Made by a program: the position numbers and the translations under genes
NCBI GenBank assembly: GCA_016630905.1
Contig: WBMQ01000012.1
Location: forward strand, 434,001-498,000
Reading direction: 5' to 3'
DNA length: 64,000 bases
DNA from: Capillidium heterosporum
Taxonomy: Eukaryota > Entomophthoromycota > Entomophthoromycetes > Entomophthorales > Capillidiaceae
Shown: positions 19,684 through 30,949 of the stretch, one piece after another
Numbering within the stretch: the stretch's first letter is position 1
Layout: each line of letters begins with the position of its first letter
Notes under the pieces: model-generated
What the model was told of the DNA's origin: nothing
Seen by the model: only the letters and a program-made list of their open reading frames with translations
Database searches by the model: none

Positions 19684-21605
19684 TCCTTTCAAACAGTTTT
19701 TAATATATCCTATCGTACATTTTGAATTAGTAATCAATGCAAGTATGTGTCAAGGCTTTGATATCTTATATACATAATATAAACACTTATAAATTCATCA
19801 AATGTATGGAATATTTAGCAAGCAGGAGAATCAAAGTATGGCTGATAGGAAAATCTATAAAAACATGATATCCATAAGCAATGAAGAGTTGCAATTTAGA
19901 AACAAAAAAGCAGCCACATTGTATCATTTTAAGAACAGTAAGGATGGAGCATATGCTCTTGAACAAACAGCTGAAAATAGCCATGCCTACAAGTAAAGCA
20001 TTGTAGATACAGATATTGAGATGTGTTTTCCAGGTTTATCAGCTATTTTTCACTTTAGTTAAAATGGCAAACCGAAATTTAGACTGACATCGATTCAAAG
20101 TTTTAAATAGAGTTAGGGCAGTTGAGTGTATTGAACAAATATCAATATTACTGCAACTTGAACATACAAAACAAACTTTGTACAGGATTTATCTATATAG
20201 CTAAAATAAGCCTACTTTTAAATCCATGTATTCCTCCTCCACCTACATTGGTTTCTGCCTTTTGCTTTGTAGCTCAAGCTAGTTGCTAAAGTTTGATAGC
20301 TGGTATAGTACAATCTAAACCTTTTAAAATCAAATACTGAAGCCTAGATCTACATAAAAGAAAACTAAAAGTTTAGAAAATAGGTATATGTAAATGTACC
20401 TATTGAGTCATGAGTAGTGCTACAAGCTCAAGCAGATAAATTCATTGAACGGGATACTTGGTTGAGTTGAAGTATATGTTTTAAATGTGTTGGTGGGTAA
20501 CAAGCATATGGTTTCGATGGGGTAGATATGTCGACAAGTCAGAAACAAATCGGTTTGCCATAAGTCGAGTTTACTTCCATTTGTTCATTTCGGATTGGGG
20601 TTTGTCAGAGTTCTTGAGAGAATCGTTAGCATCAGCTTCAACTTCCAAGCCTGGCCTTTTGAGAATAGTAGAAGCTAATCATAGCCAGAGTAGTCTAGAG
20701 GCTGTTGGGAAAGTATGTGGTGCACCTCAGCATCTAACCAAAGTGGGTGGGATTAAACATCTTGCATGCAAGCTTTAGGATTTGCAGAGTTATTTCACAC
20801 ATATGCTGAAGTTTATTGAGGAGTAGTAGTTCTTTGCTCATATTGACATTTGTAATATATCGGTATTGTGCTACATTCACCTTTAACTAACAGATTAAAG
20901 CTAGGCTCTACTTTTTAAAACCATCACTGCTACGATGCTCTCACCAACGTAGCAAAGTTTATTGCAACCAGAATAACCCGTTTCTTGAACCTGATAGAGC
21001 CTTCAGCCAGTTTAATTTGGATACTTTTATCCATTCGATATAATACTATTGGCTTTATAAATTTAGCATACTTTTTGGCTTCTGAACTGAATTGGGTATG
21101 GTAGTACTCATTCAACCTTATGTACATTTCCATCAAAGCCCCAGCTTACCTTTGTAAAGCTACTTGGTGGCATCTCCTAGTTTAATATGGCAGTTGTTAA
21201 GCCAACCTATACACATATAGGTTACTAATTCACGTCAATGCGTTTTAAAGATGGTATACATCCAAAAGTTTTGAATGTAAACGCACCCACAAAGCAAAGC
21301 ATCGCTAATCATATCTTAAATACCACTGGTTGTAAAGCTTAGACTATATCAAAGCTATATCCGATGTTTAGCAATTGCATCTGTAAATGTAGCTTCGTTC
21401 GAGCTGAAATAAGGTTAAGGCTGAGACTTACCTGTCGATTGAAATTTCGCAGAATACCAATTAATCATCCTTTCAAAGCGCCAACTTAAATATTCAAGGA
21501 CAAACCTATACAAGCAGTACACTTGACTAAAGTACAATTCAACAATTCAAAATTATAAAACAACATTATTATTTATTATAACTAAAATATTTAAACTGAA
21601 TCCAA
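19684..21605. other. Intergenic region with weak ORFs
   Basis: 1.9 kb. ATG-started ORFs at 19802-19996 (64 aa), 20485-20778 (97 aa) and 20930-21136 minus (68 aa) are present in both arms but have no recognisable domain, signal peptide or consistent promoter. Their conservation is explained by the recent duplication. No function assigned. Confidence 0.5.
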
Positions 21606-21917
21606 CTATTTGGTGTTGCGACGGTGAGGCTTAGGAGGGGCTGGTGCAGCTGGTGATGAGGCAGAACCAGTATTCCCACTTTTACGTTGGTCTATACCAG
21701 CGCTAGCTAGACCTACAGCAGCCCCTAATCCTCCAGTCACTGCTGCAACTTGGCCGGCCACATCCTTACCCCTACCGTCAGGCATGAAGGAGTTGGCAAT
21801 ACCAGCTATTCCACCAGTTAATCCTAAAACTCCACCTGCTATATTCATCTTGTTCCCCGCTAATGCTACTCCAAAGAAGGCTAGGAAGGTGATGTAGGTG
21901 TCGATAAATCTGACCAT
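21606..21917 (-). CDS. Small secreted glycine-rich peptide precursor, left copy
   Basis: Predicted secreted protein of 103 aa, family not recognised. A signal peptide covers about residues 1-20 (hydrophobic TFLAFFGVALA). The mature part has two Gly/Ala-rich hydrophobic stretches of the glycine-zipper kind (GGVLGLTGGIAGIA near 27-40 and GGLGAAVGLASAG near 62-74), then a Pro/Ala-rich basic tail ending KPHRRNTK. It has no cysteines. The layout suggests a membrane-active or self-assembling peptide, but that is inference. A TATATAAA box lies at 21985-21992. It is identical in the right arm. A smaller relative in style is encoded at 23576-23812. Confidence 0.8.
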   Translation of the reverse strand: MVRFIDTYITFLAFFGVALAGNKMNIAGGVLGLTGGIAGIANSFMPDGRGKDVAGQVAAVTGGLGAAVGLASAGIDQRKSGNTGSASSPAAPAPPKPHRRNTK

Positions 21918-21984
21918 TTTGAATTAGTTGAGTAGATGTTGTAGTGTTTGATTTGGTTGTAAAAGTCCAAAGTGAAGAGCTAGC

Positions 21985-21992
21985 TTTATATA
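21985..21992 (-). promoter_or_regulatory. TATA box of glycine-rich peptide gene (left)
   Basis: TATATAAA on the minus strand, starting 75 bp upstream of the ATG ending at 21917. Confidence 0.55.
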
Positions 21993-23520
21993 CCAGTTTC
22001 GTCATATAGAGTTTGAAATAGACTACTATCTATCTGTGTTCTGTATAAATCCATTTTAATTTATTTTCGAGATCGCTTGCTTTGAAAAATATACTAAAAG
22101 CAACAATGGATACGAAAGGAGTTCTGTAATAAGGTCGACTGTAATTCAAATACTAATCTATTGCTCACATAAGGCTTTCAATTATTTCAAAGCTATGATG
22201 GGTATACATCTGTCCACAGCATAAGTGCATAGCACCACAAACATGACTTCTATGGATCTTGCCTGTAGCATTTCGAACATCTACTCTATTAGGTCCTAAA
22301 AAGTCAAACCGCTATACATACCATCTATTAGGTTGACCAGATAAAGTGTGAGATCGTGTCAAAATTAATTTTGGGTTCTCAAAACCATTCTAATTACAAC
22401 AATCCACATCATACACTATTGCTTGTCGAGAAAATTCCATATATGGAAATAATATTTGACCACTGCTATTTTTGCAATTCATCTTTGTATAGTTCGAAAA
22501 GGCGAAATGCAGTATAGATTCAATTTAAATTACATAAAATATTAGTTTGGAGCTTGGGAATTGCCATATTAGGCAAACAATAATTGTTTGTAGTTAGATT
22601 TTCTATACCTGGAAGTATAGGTTTTCAGGTTCCTTCTTTGTCTCAAGTTTTTTCTAAATAGAGCTCTACCGCTTCCACAAGTATATAGGATGTTCTTATA
22701 AGATTAAGCGCACAAAATCAATGTGTTTATTAGATATTTTATATCGCTTTAATATTGGATATAATTAAGTGTAGTAGAAATAGAGATAGATATACAAGTT
22801 ACTTTAAGTGATAAAGGTAGGAGCTTATTAAAATACACTTACTGAAATAGCTTAAGATACCTAGATTACAGGTGTATACATACTTTTGAACTCATACCGT
22901 AAAAATCATATCATAACTTTGATTTGGCTTTAATCGTATACCAAGCTTTGTATAAACAAACATCAGAGCCATTGAAAATTCAAGATGCATCAACTGGATC
23001 TCCAATTACATATTCTATATTCGTTTGTATACAATATATTAGAATACTAGAGAACTTAATAAAACCAGTAAAACTATTATAGAAGACTATTTTAAGTCTA
23101 AAGGTGTATAGGATAGGCTTTTCTAGAGTTCCAATTAAAAGGATCTAGAAACGTAAACTTATTAGCAATTGACTTGGACGGAACCAAATTCGCAAGATAA
23201 AGAGATCGGTATGTAGGAATGTATTTCTAAAGCTAAATGGTGTATTTTAATAGACTAATGTTCATAATCTTGTTTGTTTAAATCTATTGATATGTTAATA
23301 TGAAGCGGAATCATGATGTCGTTGCACAGGGAAGTTTTAGAATTTAGTTGGTAAAGTAGCTGGTATTAGGAACACATAATCTATAAAAAATTCAAATGTA
23401 AACATTTAGATTGGACGCTATATATTTATTTAAGACTTCAATGTATATATATCCTTAATATAAATAACCATTTTATAGATCTACTAGTAAGCTGTTCCAC
23501 TTTCCTACATACAGCCCAAA

Positions 23521-23528
23521 TATATAAA
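23521..23528 (+). promoter_or_regulatory. TATA box of 78-aa peptide gene
   Basis: TATATAAA starting 55 bp before the ATG at 23576. Confidence 0.6.
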
Positions 23529-23575
23529 CTTCTAAACTTGCCTCAAATTTTTGATAAAAAATTCGTCAAAAATCG

Positions 23576-23812
23576 ATGTTAGCCTTCAACAAATTTGCCA
23601 TCGTAGCCTTTATCTTAAGTGTCACAAATGTAGCTCAGGGAGCTCCCCCCGGTAAAAGGTCGAATGCAATCAGTGGAATTGGTTTCGCTGGTACGGTTGC
23701 AAACGTAGTAGGTGGTATGATTCCCAATAAGGTTGGAGCTGCATTATCTGGTGTTGGTCAGATCGCTCAGTCAGGTTCCGACATGTACTTCATGTCCAAA
23801 GGTAGGAAGTAA
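23576..23812 (+). CDS. Small secreted glycine-rich peptide precursor, 78 aa
   Basis: Predicted secreted peptide of unknown family. The signal peptide is about residues 1-22 (FAIVAFILSVTNVAQG, then APPGKR). The KR at 27-28 could be a Kex2-type processing site, which would free a peptide beginning SNAISGIG. The mature part is Gly/Ala/Val-rich (GFAGTVANVVGG, VGAALSGVGQIAQSG) and ends with a basic KGRK. It has no cysteines. In organisation it resembles the 103-aa peptide of the arms: signal peptide, zipper-like glycine repeats, basic C-terminus, so the two may be one diverged family. It lies in the spacer between the palindrome edge and the GatA gene. Confidence 0.75.
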   Translation: MLAFNKFAIVAFILSVTNVAQGAPPGKRSNAISGIGFAGTVANVVGGMIPNKVGAALSGVGQIAQSGSDMYFMSKGRK

Positions 23813-24400
23813 AGGGTTAAAAGTATCCAGTTGGTACCATGTATTGGAAATGTGATAGTACCAATATCTAGCGAACTTCCGTATTTATTTATAATTGATG
23901 CGCCAATAATAAAGTACTATATATTATAACTAGCAATATTGGATATATACTACAATTTTACTTTAATTCATATTCTCTAAACAATTTAATAACATATAAA
24001 TGAAGTTTATTGAATTGTCTACTTAGCAAAATACAATTAAAGTTTGTACTTGAAGCAACGAGTAACTGCAATTACTCGTTTATTTTTGTCATTAAAAGAA
24101 GGTAGGCATCAAAAGGAAGCAGTTACATCGTATAATGATATAAAAGCTTAAATGAAAGTTCAAAGAAATTACTGATCTATTTTAGTAATTTAATCAATTA
24201 GTTAGAAAGATATGCCGGATTGAGCTACTTAATCGTACCAATTCAAATTGAAGAGTCATTCTTATTTATTTTGATAGAGTGCTCTATTTATAAGCTAGCT
24301 TTCTATTGGTTAAAATTATTTCTGATTTTCATCACAACTTCAAGCTTTCAAACTTTGACTGATTTCAATCTCAATTAATAAGGGTCGATTCAGTATCAAC
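23813..24400. other. Intergenic region before GatA gene
   Basis: 588 bp, AT-rich. No gene seen; presumed promoter of the GatA-type gene, without a clear TATATAAA. Confidence 0.55.
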
Positions 24401-25989
24401 ATGGTCAAGCTAAAATGCCAACCTAATCAAGTTACCAAAATACGTCGCCATAGCTCCAAAAGTTATGAAGAGTTCAGCACCACCAACAAAAAGTTCAACA
24501 TATTCAACAGCCATGCTACTAATCTAGATTTCAAAATCGAGTTAGACGGTACAGGTAACTTCTAACTTGAAATCCATTCAAAATTTTTGTAATTTTTATT
24601 TCAAGAGACCAAAAAGTTATCAGGTCTAGCTATAGCTATTAAAGATAACTTTACCACCACCCAATTTAAAACAACCTGCAGCTCCAAAACTTTGGAAAAC
24701 TACCAACCTCAGTTCCAAGCTACCGTAGTACAGAAGTTGGTAAATGAAGGTGCTGATATAATAGGAAAGACCAACATGGATGAGTTTGGTATGGGGTAAC
24801 TTTTATATAACAAACTTTACCGTTGACTTTTTCCAATAGTTCGTTGACCTTCAACTCCAACTTCGGCCCGACTTTCAATCCCAACTTCGACATCAAAGAG
24901 CAGAGGTCGAGTGGTGGGAGTTCAGGTGGATCAGCAGCTGCAATGGCTTCCAACTTGTGCTATGCGTAAATTTATTTTTTTGGATTTTCTGCTAACGCTT
25001 TATCCAGTGCTTTAGGTTCCGATACCGGGGGAAGTGTACGTCTACCAGCTGCCTACTCGAACCTAGTTGGATTCAAGCCTAGTTATGGTGCCATATCCAG
25101 GTACGGCCTCGTACCCTACGCCTCTAGTTTAGATACGGTCGGCATCTTAGCAAATGAAGTCCAAAAAGTTGGTAGCGTGTTCGACGTCATCAGAGGAAAT
25201 GATGCAAATGATATGACAAGCGTCAACCTGCCCAACATCACCAAATCAGAAAGAAAAAAGTTGAAAATAGGTATACCTAGACAATTTTTTATCGATACTC
25301 TAGACAAATACGTCGAACAAGGATGGAGGCAGACGATACGCAGGCTGCAGGAGCATGACGTCGAAGTAGTATCGGTAGACTTACCCAACATCTTACACTG
25401 CTTACCTACCTACTACATCATTGCTTTAGCAGAAGCTTCTTCCAACTTGGCTAGGTACGATGGCTACCAGTTTGGTTACTCCAACGACACCAACATTGAT
25501 AAAATGCGAAGTTTGGGCTTCAGTGTCGAGGTGCAAAATCGTATCACTTTGGGGACGCTGACTCTATCGAAAAGGTATATTTTCTTGTAGTCGATTTTAG
25601 TTAATTATATATTAGGGAAATTGGTACCTACTATGAGAAGGCGGCCCGGATACGACAGCTTTTATCCCAAGACTTTATCGACGTGTTCGCAAAAGTTGAT
25701 TTCTTACTGACACCTACTTCATTAAACCTACCTCCTAAGCTTGGCATTAGTAAGAAGAACAGTGGTAATGAAGATAACAATTATCTGTTGGACCTGTTTA
25801 CGGTACCCGCTTCGTTAACCGGTACTCTATTCTAGTTTTATGCTAGTTGCTAACATTCAATTAGGAGTTCCAGCCATCAACCTGCCTATCCAAGTAGATG
25901 GCGTTGGAGTCGGTATACAGCTTATCGGTAGCTACTTGAGTGATATGAAGTTGCTCAAGTTTGCCGAAAGTATCGAGAAATATATATGA
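24401..25989 (+). CDS. HER2: Mitochondrial glutamyl-tRNA(Gln) amidotransferase subunit A (GatA/HER2 type), six exons
   Basis: The amidase subunit that releases ammonia from glutamine for converting Glu-tRNA(Gln) to Gln-tRNA(Gln) in mitochondria. By eye the exons are 24401-24554, 24606-24795, 24840-24965, 25008-25574, 25616-25821 and 25865-25989, giving 1368 bases in frame (455 aa plus stop). All introns are 41-51 nt with GT...AG ends, and three contain CTAAC or CTAACG-like branch points. The amidase-signature catalytic residues are present: Lys in AIKDNF, cis-Ser in [12 protein letters not shown] and nucleophile Ser in [11 protein letters not shown]. The basic N-terminus ([19 protein letters not shown]) fits a mitochondrial presequence. 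C-terminal motifs VPAINLP and GIQLIG are typical of GatA. It is the only clear housekeeping gene here and the only one with introns. A different amidase-signature enzyme is possible but less likely. Confidence 0.88.
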
Positions 25990-26860
25990 AATTGATCGGT
26001 ATAAAAGCTTCAGATTTGTAGATGTTGGATTAAGTTAGATTTGGTAACTATAATTTTATTTATTTTTATATGATATCTTTTACCTTGGATTTATGAGAGG
26101 GATTTTGATGTATATGCACTTTCAAGTGTTTCCTGTATCATATATATATTTGCGATCTTCCATTGATGGCATTCTTTCCTTCTACCACGCCTTTGCTTTC
26201 TATACCTTTGTTACTCAACTTCCTTTTAGTATGGCAATCTATCGGACCAACGTTCGTTGTAGATGATGGGTAATGCCTACTTTCATTCATGTATCCTCTA
26301 CATGTCCCAGTTCACTTACAAACTTTTAGTTTCTCTGATAAACCCAAGCTCTTATTAGAAACGTTGTTATTGTTACTTTCAATTTGCGATTCAGTGTACT
26401 GTTGTATGAATACACTAATTAGGCATAGAAAGTTTGCTGCACTTACAAGTCTTTTCATGATTAACATACTGCAGTTTAGGTAGCTTTTAGAGCTGGTTTG
26501 ATAAATAGCATCGTCTTAACCAACTTTATCTTGTAAATGATTCCATTGATATGCTTTACATTGTGTACTATTGGTTTAATAAACCAATTGATAGTTAAAC
26601 ATCGTCATGTTAGTTTATGCTTTGCTGGCTTCGAATATGGAACTAATGGAATAATTTAAAGAAATTTCGAACTGTGTCTACAATACATTTAGAGCCAGCC
26701 TATGTTTTTATTCGTAAAGGCTATATAGATCTAAGCAAATTTACAGGATTTATTTCACTGTGCCTGGGAAGTTAATAGGTAAACCAGAGTTTAATTTTAT
26801 CGAATTGATGATACTCAACTACAAAGTCGAAATTGCTCCCAAAGCTCGGCCTTACAAAAT
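25990..26860. other. Intergenic region GatA-TF5
   Basis: 870 bp between convergent genes. The ORF at 26289-26483 has no recognisable feature and is not accepted. Confidence 0.55.
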
Positions 26861-28726
26861 TCAATTTATGTTATAAAACCCTTCACCCAAATACAAATCT
26901 TCAGCTTTGATCATGAGCAACACCATATGCAGACTTTCGGCTGCAAAGCTATAGTAAAATTTACTAACTTGTAGTACTTGCAAAGCTGATTTCAAATGAA
27001 CTATTGCTAATTCAGCCAGTTCTTTATCCTCTGATTTGGCACACTTTACCATGTAGAAAGCAGCCATGCATAAAGTGTAGAACTTGAGTGGGAACCCTGT
27101 GTGATAGAACGAATTTTTCATCTGTACCGAAACTTTTATGGTGTTGATAGCTATTTTTCGAGCTTCTTGAGCGAAATAGGTGGCGATACTTGGATCTTGG
27201 ACCTTGGCAAAGGTTTGCGAAAGCTGGAGGGAGGCTGAATTGATGGCCAACTTTAAGTTGTCGATAAAAGGTAGAGCGAGGTTTTGAAAAACACACTCTT
27301 TATTTTTGACAAGTGCTTGGAACTGGAGGTACATACCACTTTCCAACGTCTGCAGCTGGAGCTTCGTCTTACTTGCCAAGTCGCTGGCATTCTTTAGCTT
27401 AGAATCAGGGATGTGGGCCGAGAACTCAAAATTAATGATCATAGAATACAAAATGCAACAGAGCTTACCCAGCAACCTTATGTAAAGACAGGAGCACACC
27501 ATAGTAAACCTATAGCCTTGGTCATTATCTTTTAGATAATCCATCGTACTGGGAGCGGGGAAGGGTCGAATACTAAATCTAAACTCGTGAACGCAAGGCT
27601 TGTTCATTGTGAAGCAAAAGAGCTTGTCCTGGATATGTAACCACCACCATATACGATTGCGAAGCTCTATGGTCTCCAAGTCGGTCCCAGGGGGTGGATC
27701 GCGATCCAACCCCAAGGCATAACTCATACGAATGGCATATCCTAATCCAAGGTGACCTTTGGATTTGAACCTGGGATCATGTTGGTAGCATGACAATAGT
27801 ATCGTACAGGCGAGTCTATCTAGTGAGCAATCCAGGTAACTACTCCGGAAGGTTTCTACCGCCTTTGCACCAAAGTAATCGCGGATATCTCCACTAAATT
27901 CGGGGATAAAGGTCGATCCGATGCTACATATGACGTTCTGTAAGGCTGAGCAGTGGTTATTTAAGTTTTCAAGTAGGGAACGACGATTCACTACCGGTGT
28001 AAAGGGATGCCAAAACTGAAAATAAGCGTCAACGCACCTACCAGTTATCATGATGGCATTGAAGGAATCTTGTAGATTTTGGATGCCTATAAGCTTGGTA
28101 GTGGGTGGTCTTACTGCTGGTGACGGTCTTTTCGCATTAGTCACCAAAATATTCAAATTTTTAGGTTTGGAGTGATGGACCACGTACATTGCTATCAGCC
28201 TTCCAGCTGGGCTGTCACCATAGTAATTTAAGCTGCCAGTTCTAAACACATGGATCTTTTGATGGTTGTCTATCTTGGAGTTCTTGAATAAGGCTTGGAC
28301 CAGACCAAATTTTTCATTCATAAAATCTAAAGTTGGTTTAGGATGACGGTATAGGTCACCTGTGGCATCATTGTAGTTGGACTTACATGCATTTATCGGG
28401 ATCGTTTTCCTACCTACTTGTAGCTTACCTTTGGATGATTTATCTTTATTCCACTGTACTATTCTCAGTTCAGCTTTGCAATTTGTCTTTCTATTCGAGC
28501 TGCATTCTGTTAAACTATCCAAGGCTGAGTCTTCGTCGTAGATATCGAGTGTGGCAGGCTTGCGCTTCATCGGTCTGTATAAATTCGATTTTATGATGTA
28601 AAAGGTGTAATTACACTTGATGGAAAACTTTTGGCAGCGCATACAGTTGGGAATCAGCTTGTCGCAGGCCTTCTTCTGCCTTCTACACCGGTCACAAGGG
28701 ATCTTGGAGCTACTGGTTTGTTGCAT
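26861..28726 (-). CDS. Zn(II)2Cys6 fungal transcription factor TF5 (divergent member)
   Basis: Predicted nuclear regulator, 621 aa, intronless, single copy in the spacer. The zinc cluster starts at residue 10 (CDRCRRQKKACDK, then CMRCQKFSIKC). The linker lacks the NKPTYIWRPPN and TCIDF motifs but keeps ELRIVQW, echoing the A-type LEIVHW. The fungal TF domain has RNRIWWWLHIQDK and the tail is KAEDLYLGEGFYNIN. The C-terminal half is closest to TF7: PVVNRRSLL, CSLDRL, LQLSQTF, SFYHTGFP, where other members have LQLYQ and FFLSGFP. It has no A-B partner beside it, being separated from TF6 by SCR1. Target unknown. Confidence 0.92.
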   Translation of the reverse strand: MQQTSSSKIPCDRCRRQKKACDKLIPNCMRCQKFSIKCNYTFYIIKSNLYRPMKRKPATLDIYDEDSALDSLTECSSNRKTNCKAELRIVQWNKDKSSKGKLQVGRKTIPINACKSNYNDATGDLYRHPKPTLDFMNEKFGLVQALFKNSKIDNHQKIHVFRTGSLNYYGDSPAGRLIAMYVVHHSKPKNLNILVTNAKRPSPAVRPPTTKLIGIQNLQDSFNAIMITGRCVDAYFQFWHPFTPVVNRRSLLENLNNHCSALQNVICSIGSTFIPEFSGDIRDYFGAKAVETFRSSYLDCSLDRLACTILLSCYQHDPRFKSKGHLGLGYAIRMSYALGLDRDPPPGTDLETIELRNRIWWWLHIQDKLFCFTMNKPCVHEFRFSIRPFPAPSTMDYLKDNDQGYRFTMVCSCLYIRLLGKLCCILYSMIINFEFSAHIPDSKLKNASDLASKTKLQLQTLESGMYLQFQALVKNKECVFQNLALPFIDNLKLAINSASLQLSQTFAKVQDPSIATYFAQEARKIAINTIKVSVQMKNSFYHTGFPLKFYTLCMAAFYMVKCAKSEDKELAELAIVHLKSALQVLQVSKFYYSFAAESLHMVLLMIKAEDLYLGEGFYNIN

Positions 28727-30534
28727 ACTTTCGAATATTTAAAGTTGAGAGCGCTCCTTTAGTTATAAGGGCGTTTATCCTATAAGCATTTTGAAGGAAG
28801 TTGATGAAAGTGTATTTTAGGACATAGATGTTGCATAACAAGTTTAATTAATTTGGTGTGGTAGTAGTTAAATTAAATTTTTAGATGTGTCGAAAAATTC
28901 AGTTGCATATCCATAATTTTGCAATGTACTTGAAAGCACGAATTCCATTCTTTTCAAGCAAAATTGGGTACATTATTAATTCACTCCATAAATATGGGCA
29001 AGTTTTTACGAGCTCAGCTACAAAAATTTAAACCATATTTCGGAACCAAAAACTTATAAACTTGAGCTAAAATGATGATTTTTTTTCATTCTCAGTTGAT
29101 GGGCTTATTTAAATTATAGGCTTATAATCTAAAATAGTAAACCGGATCGTAAGCAGGTAAACGGTGAATTTTTACAAATTAGGAAACTGTTTTCATGAAA
29201 GAAATGCCCATCTATTGGCATTCAAGTATAGTGGTAGAATAGTATTCCATACTTACAGCTACAATATGTAAATGTGTTTTAAATATCTGTACAGTCTAAT
29301 GTTTTAGATACGATACTAGCTAATGGTCGCTATATTTAATAAATCCCATCGTAATCCTCTACTCTCATGAACGACGGCACAATAGTATATAAAACACAGG
29401 CAATCATTCAACTAATAAGCCACCAAATAAGTTATTTTATATGAAAAACCTCCAACAGTTTAGAAAACTAGATGATGTAATTGGCTAACTTAGGAAAAAG
29501 CTTATGGGTTGAGTGGCTGCCTGCATTATTGTTCACCTATTTCAGTTCCGAAATTCCAAATCAACTGCTCATTAATTTAACTATGAATCCCCTATCTAAT
29601 TGAAAAGATGCAAAGGCTTTTATTTGAGCAAGCTGATATTTTTTAAATGTTGGGATATACTAATATCCAAATTTGGTAGTCGGCATTTACTTGATAGATC
29701 ACTTCAAGAAACCATCAGAAAATTCGTGGATAAATATTTTAAATATCTTTGGATACATCAAAACTAGAAGCTAATTTTCCTAAATCTATCTAACACGTAC
29801 TTTTGCTTCGAATTTTTATATATCAAAATTTAGCCTTAATGGACTATTTGCAAATCATAAGTAACTAATCATGTTTTAATTTACATAGTGACTTATGGAT
29901 GCTATATCTATATATTTCAAAATATCGGATATTTAAACTGTTGCATTTTTATCACAGCCATTACTTGAACTCCTTCCTATACCTTCAAACCAATATGAGT
30001 AAAGGAAGCTATAGCTGAAAATATATCGGTAATATATTTTTAATCAATGCATACTAACTTTACTGTCATCCAAGCAATGTAGTTAGTATATTTGAAGTAG
30101 ATAAATAATGCGGGTAAAAAATTATAGTCGAAATTTCACACCTATATAGGCTGCCGATATAAAACAGTATATATTTTGATAGTACGTGTGGTCTTAATGT
30201 AGCTATATAATCCAATATTGTAGAGTACTAGATCCATGATCCTTAAATAGATACTGTGTAATTTTTAGGAGTATCTAAACAAATTCGAAGCAACCACATT
30301 TCGTAAGCTCTACATTCACATGTGTATTTATGTATATAGTAAAATTCAGAGAAATCTACCTAAAATAGGTAATAAAGCCACTAATATTAATAAATATAGC
30401 TAGTAAGTATTTTAAATAAGCTTAAACTAGTCCTCAAGCTTAGGTAGCAATGGAAAATAGGTTGATGGGTGGAAGAATATATAAACGCTGAGAAGACTAG
30501 TAATTTTTATAATAAAACCAAATAAATAATTCAA
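28727..30534. other. Intergenic region TF5-SCR1
   Basis: 1.8 kb, very AT-rich, between divergent genes. No gene recognised. The SCR1 TATA box is at its right end. Confidence 0.6.
30478..30485 (+). promoter_or_regulatory. TATA box of SCR1
   Basis: TATATAAA starting 57 bp before the ATG at 30535. Confidence 0.6.
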
Positions 30535-30816
30535 ATGTTCAAGAATTTCATCCTCATTGCCACCCTCGTCGCCACTACCTTGGCCTGCGATTCTGCTTGC
30601 TCAGCTGCCAGTGATCGTAATGGACGTTGCTACTATGCCTGCACTGATAACGCTTGCCACTTTTCAGGGTCTCATCACCGTGATCAGTTCTTAAATGGAT
30701 TATCCAACCGTGGCTATGACTGCAAGCCCGAAGGCTACAACAGTTTATCATGTAAGAAGACGGCTAGCTTCGGTGGGTGCTGGACTCACAAGTGGACCTG
30801 TGGCTCAGGATGCTAA
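30535..30816 (+). CDS. Small secreted 10-cysteine protein SCR1
   Basis: Predicted secreted protein, 93 aa, of a family I do not recognise. The signal peptide is about residues 1-17 (FILIATLVATTLA), with the mature chain starting at the first Cys. Mature cysteine spacing is C-x3-C-x9-C-x3-C-x4-C-x21-C-x9-C-x8-C-x6-C-x3-C, which would allow five disulfides. Conserved landmarks in all five family members are GRCYY, HHR(D/N)QFLNGL, RGY, LSC and HKWTCG. It is convergent with TF6, whose stop is 133 bp away, and has AATAAA just after the stop. It is the only member inside the palindrome spacer; the others are at 59867-64000. Effector, structural or antimicrobial roles are all possible. Confidence 0.88.
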   Translation: MFKNFILIATLVATTLACDSACSAASDRNGRCYYACTDNACHFSGSHHRDQFLNGLSNRGYDCKPEGYNSLSCKKTASFGGCWTHKWTCGSGC

Positions 30817-30949
30817 GTGCTTATTTCAAATAAACTTTAAATTTCATATATATGATCAATGTTTTCCTCTACCATATTGCAATTTCATAGCTAAAGCTGT
30901 TTCACAATCGTAAGGTTCTTAATTCAGGATTAATGAGAATTTAACAAAG

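Larger units (their letters stand above)
1..22500. repeat. Left arm of giant inverted repeat (palindrome)
   Basis: This whole stretch reappears in reverse complement at 36510-59010. Gene starts and ends pair so that left plus right coordinate equals 59011 over TF1-TF4 and the protease, then 59010 and 59009 further in, so net length change is only 1-2 bases in 22.5 kb. The inner edge lies in the AGTTCGAAAA at 22491-22500, beyond which the two sides are unrelated. The outer edge is not visible because position 1 still matches 59010. Encoded proteins differ by 0 to about 13 residues between arms. Arm identity is about 99 percent judged by eye, not computed. Confidence 0.97.
21918..23575. other. 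Non-coding region across the left inner palindrome boundary
   Basis: AT-rich, no supported gene apart from promoters. The inverted repeat ends at about 22500. No transposon ends or obvious microhomology are seen at the junction. Confidence 0.6.

Noticed and set aside
20485-20778. 97-aa ATG-started ORF
   Set aside because: No recognisable domain and isolated in non-coding sequence; arm conservation is uninformative. Could be revisited with transcript data.
24720-25391. Minus-strand ORFs opposite the GatA gene
   Set aside because: Shadows of the plus-strand exons, which carry the amidase motifs and consistent splice sites.
25177-25590. 137-aa ORF as an independent gene
   Set aside because: It is part of exon 4 of the GatA-type gene read into intron 4.
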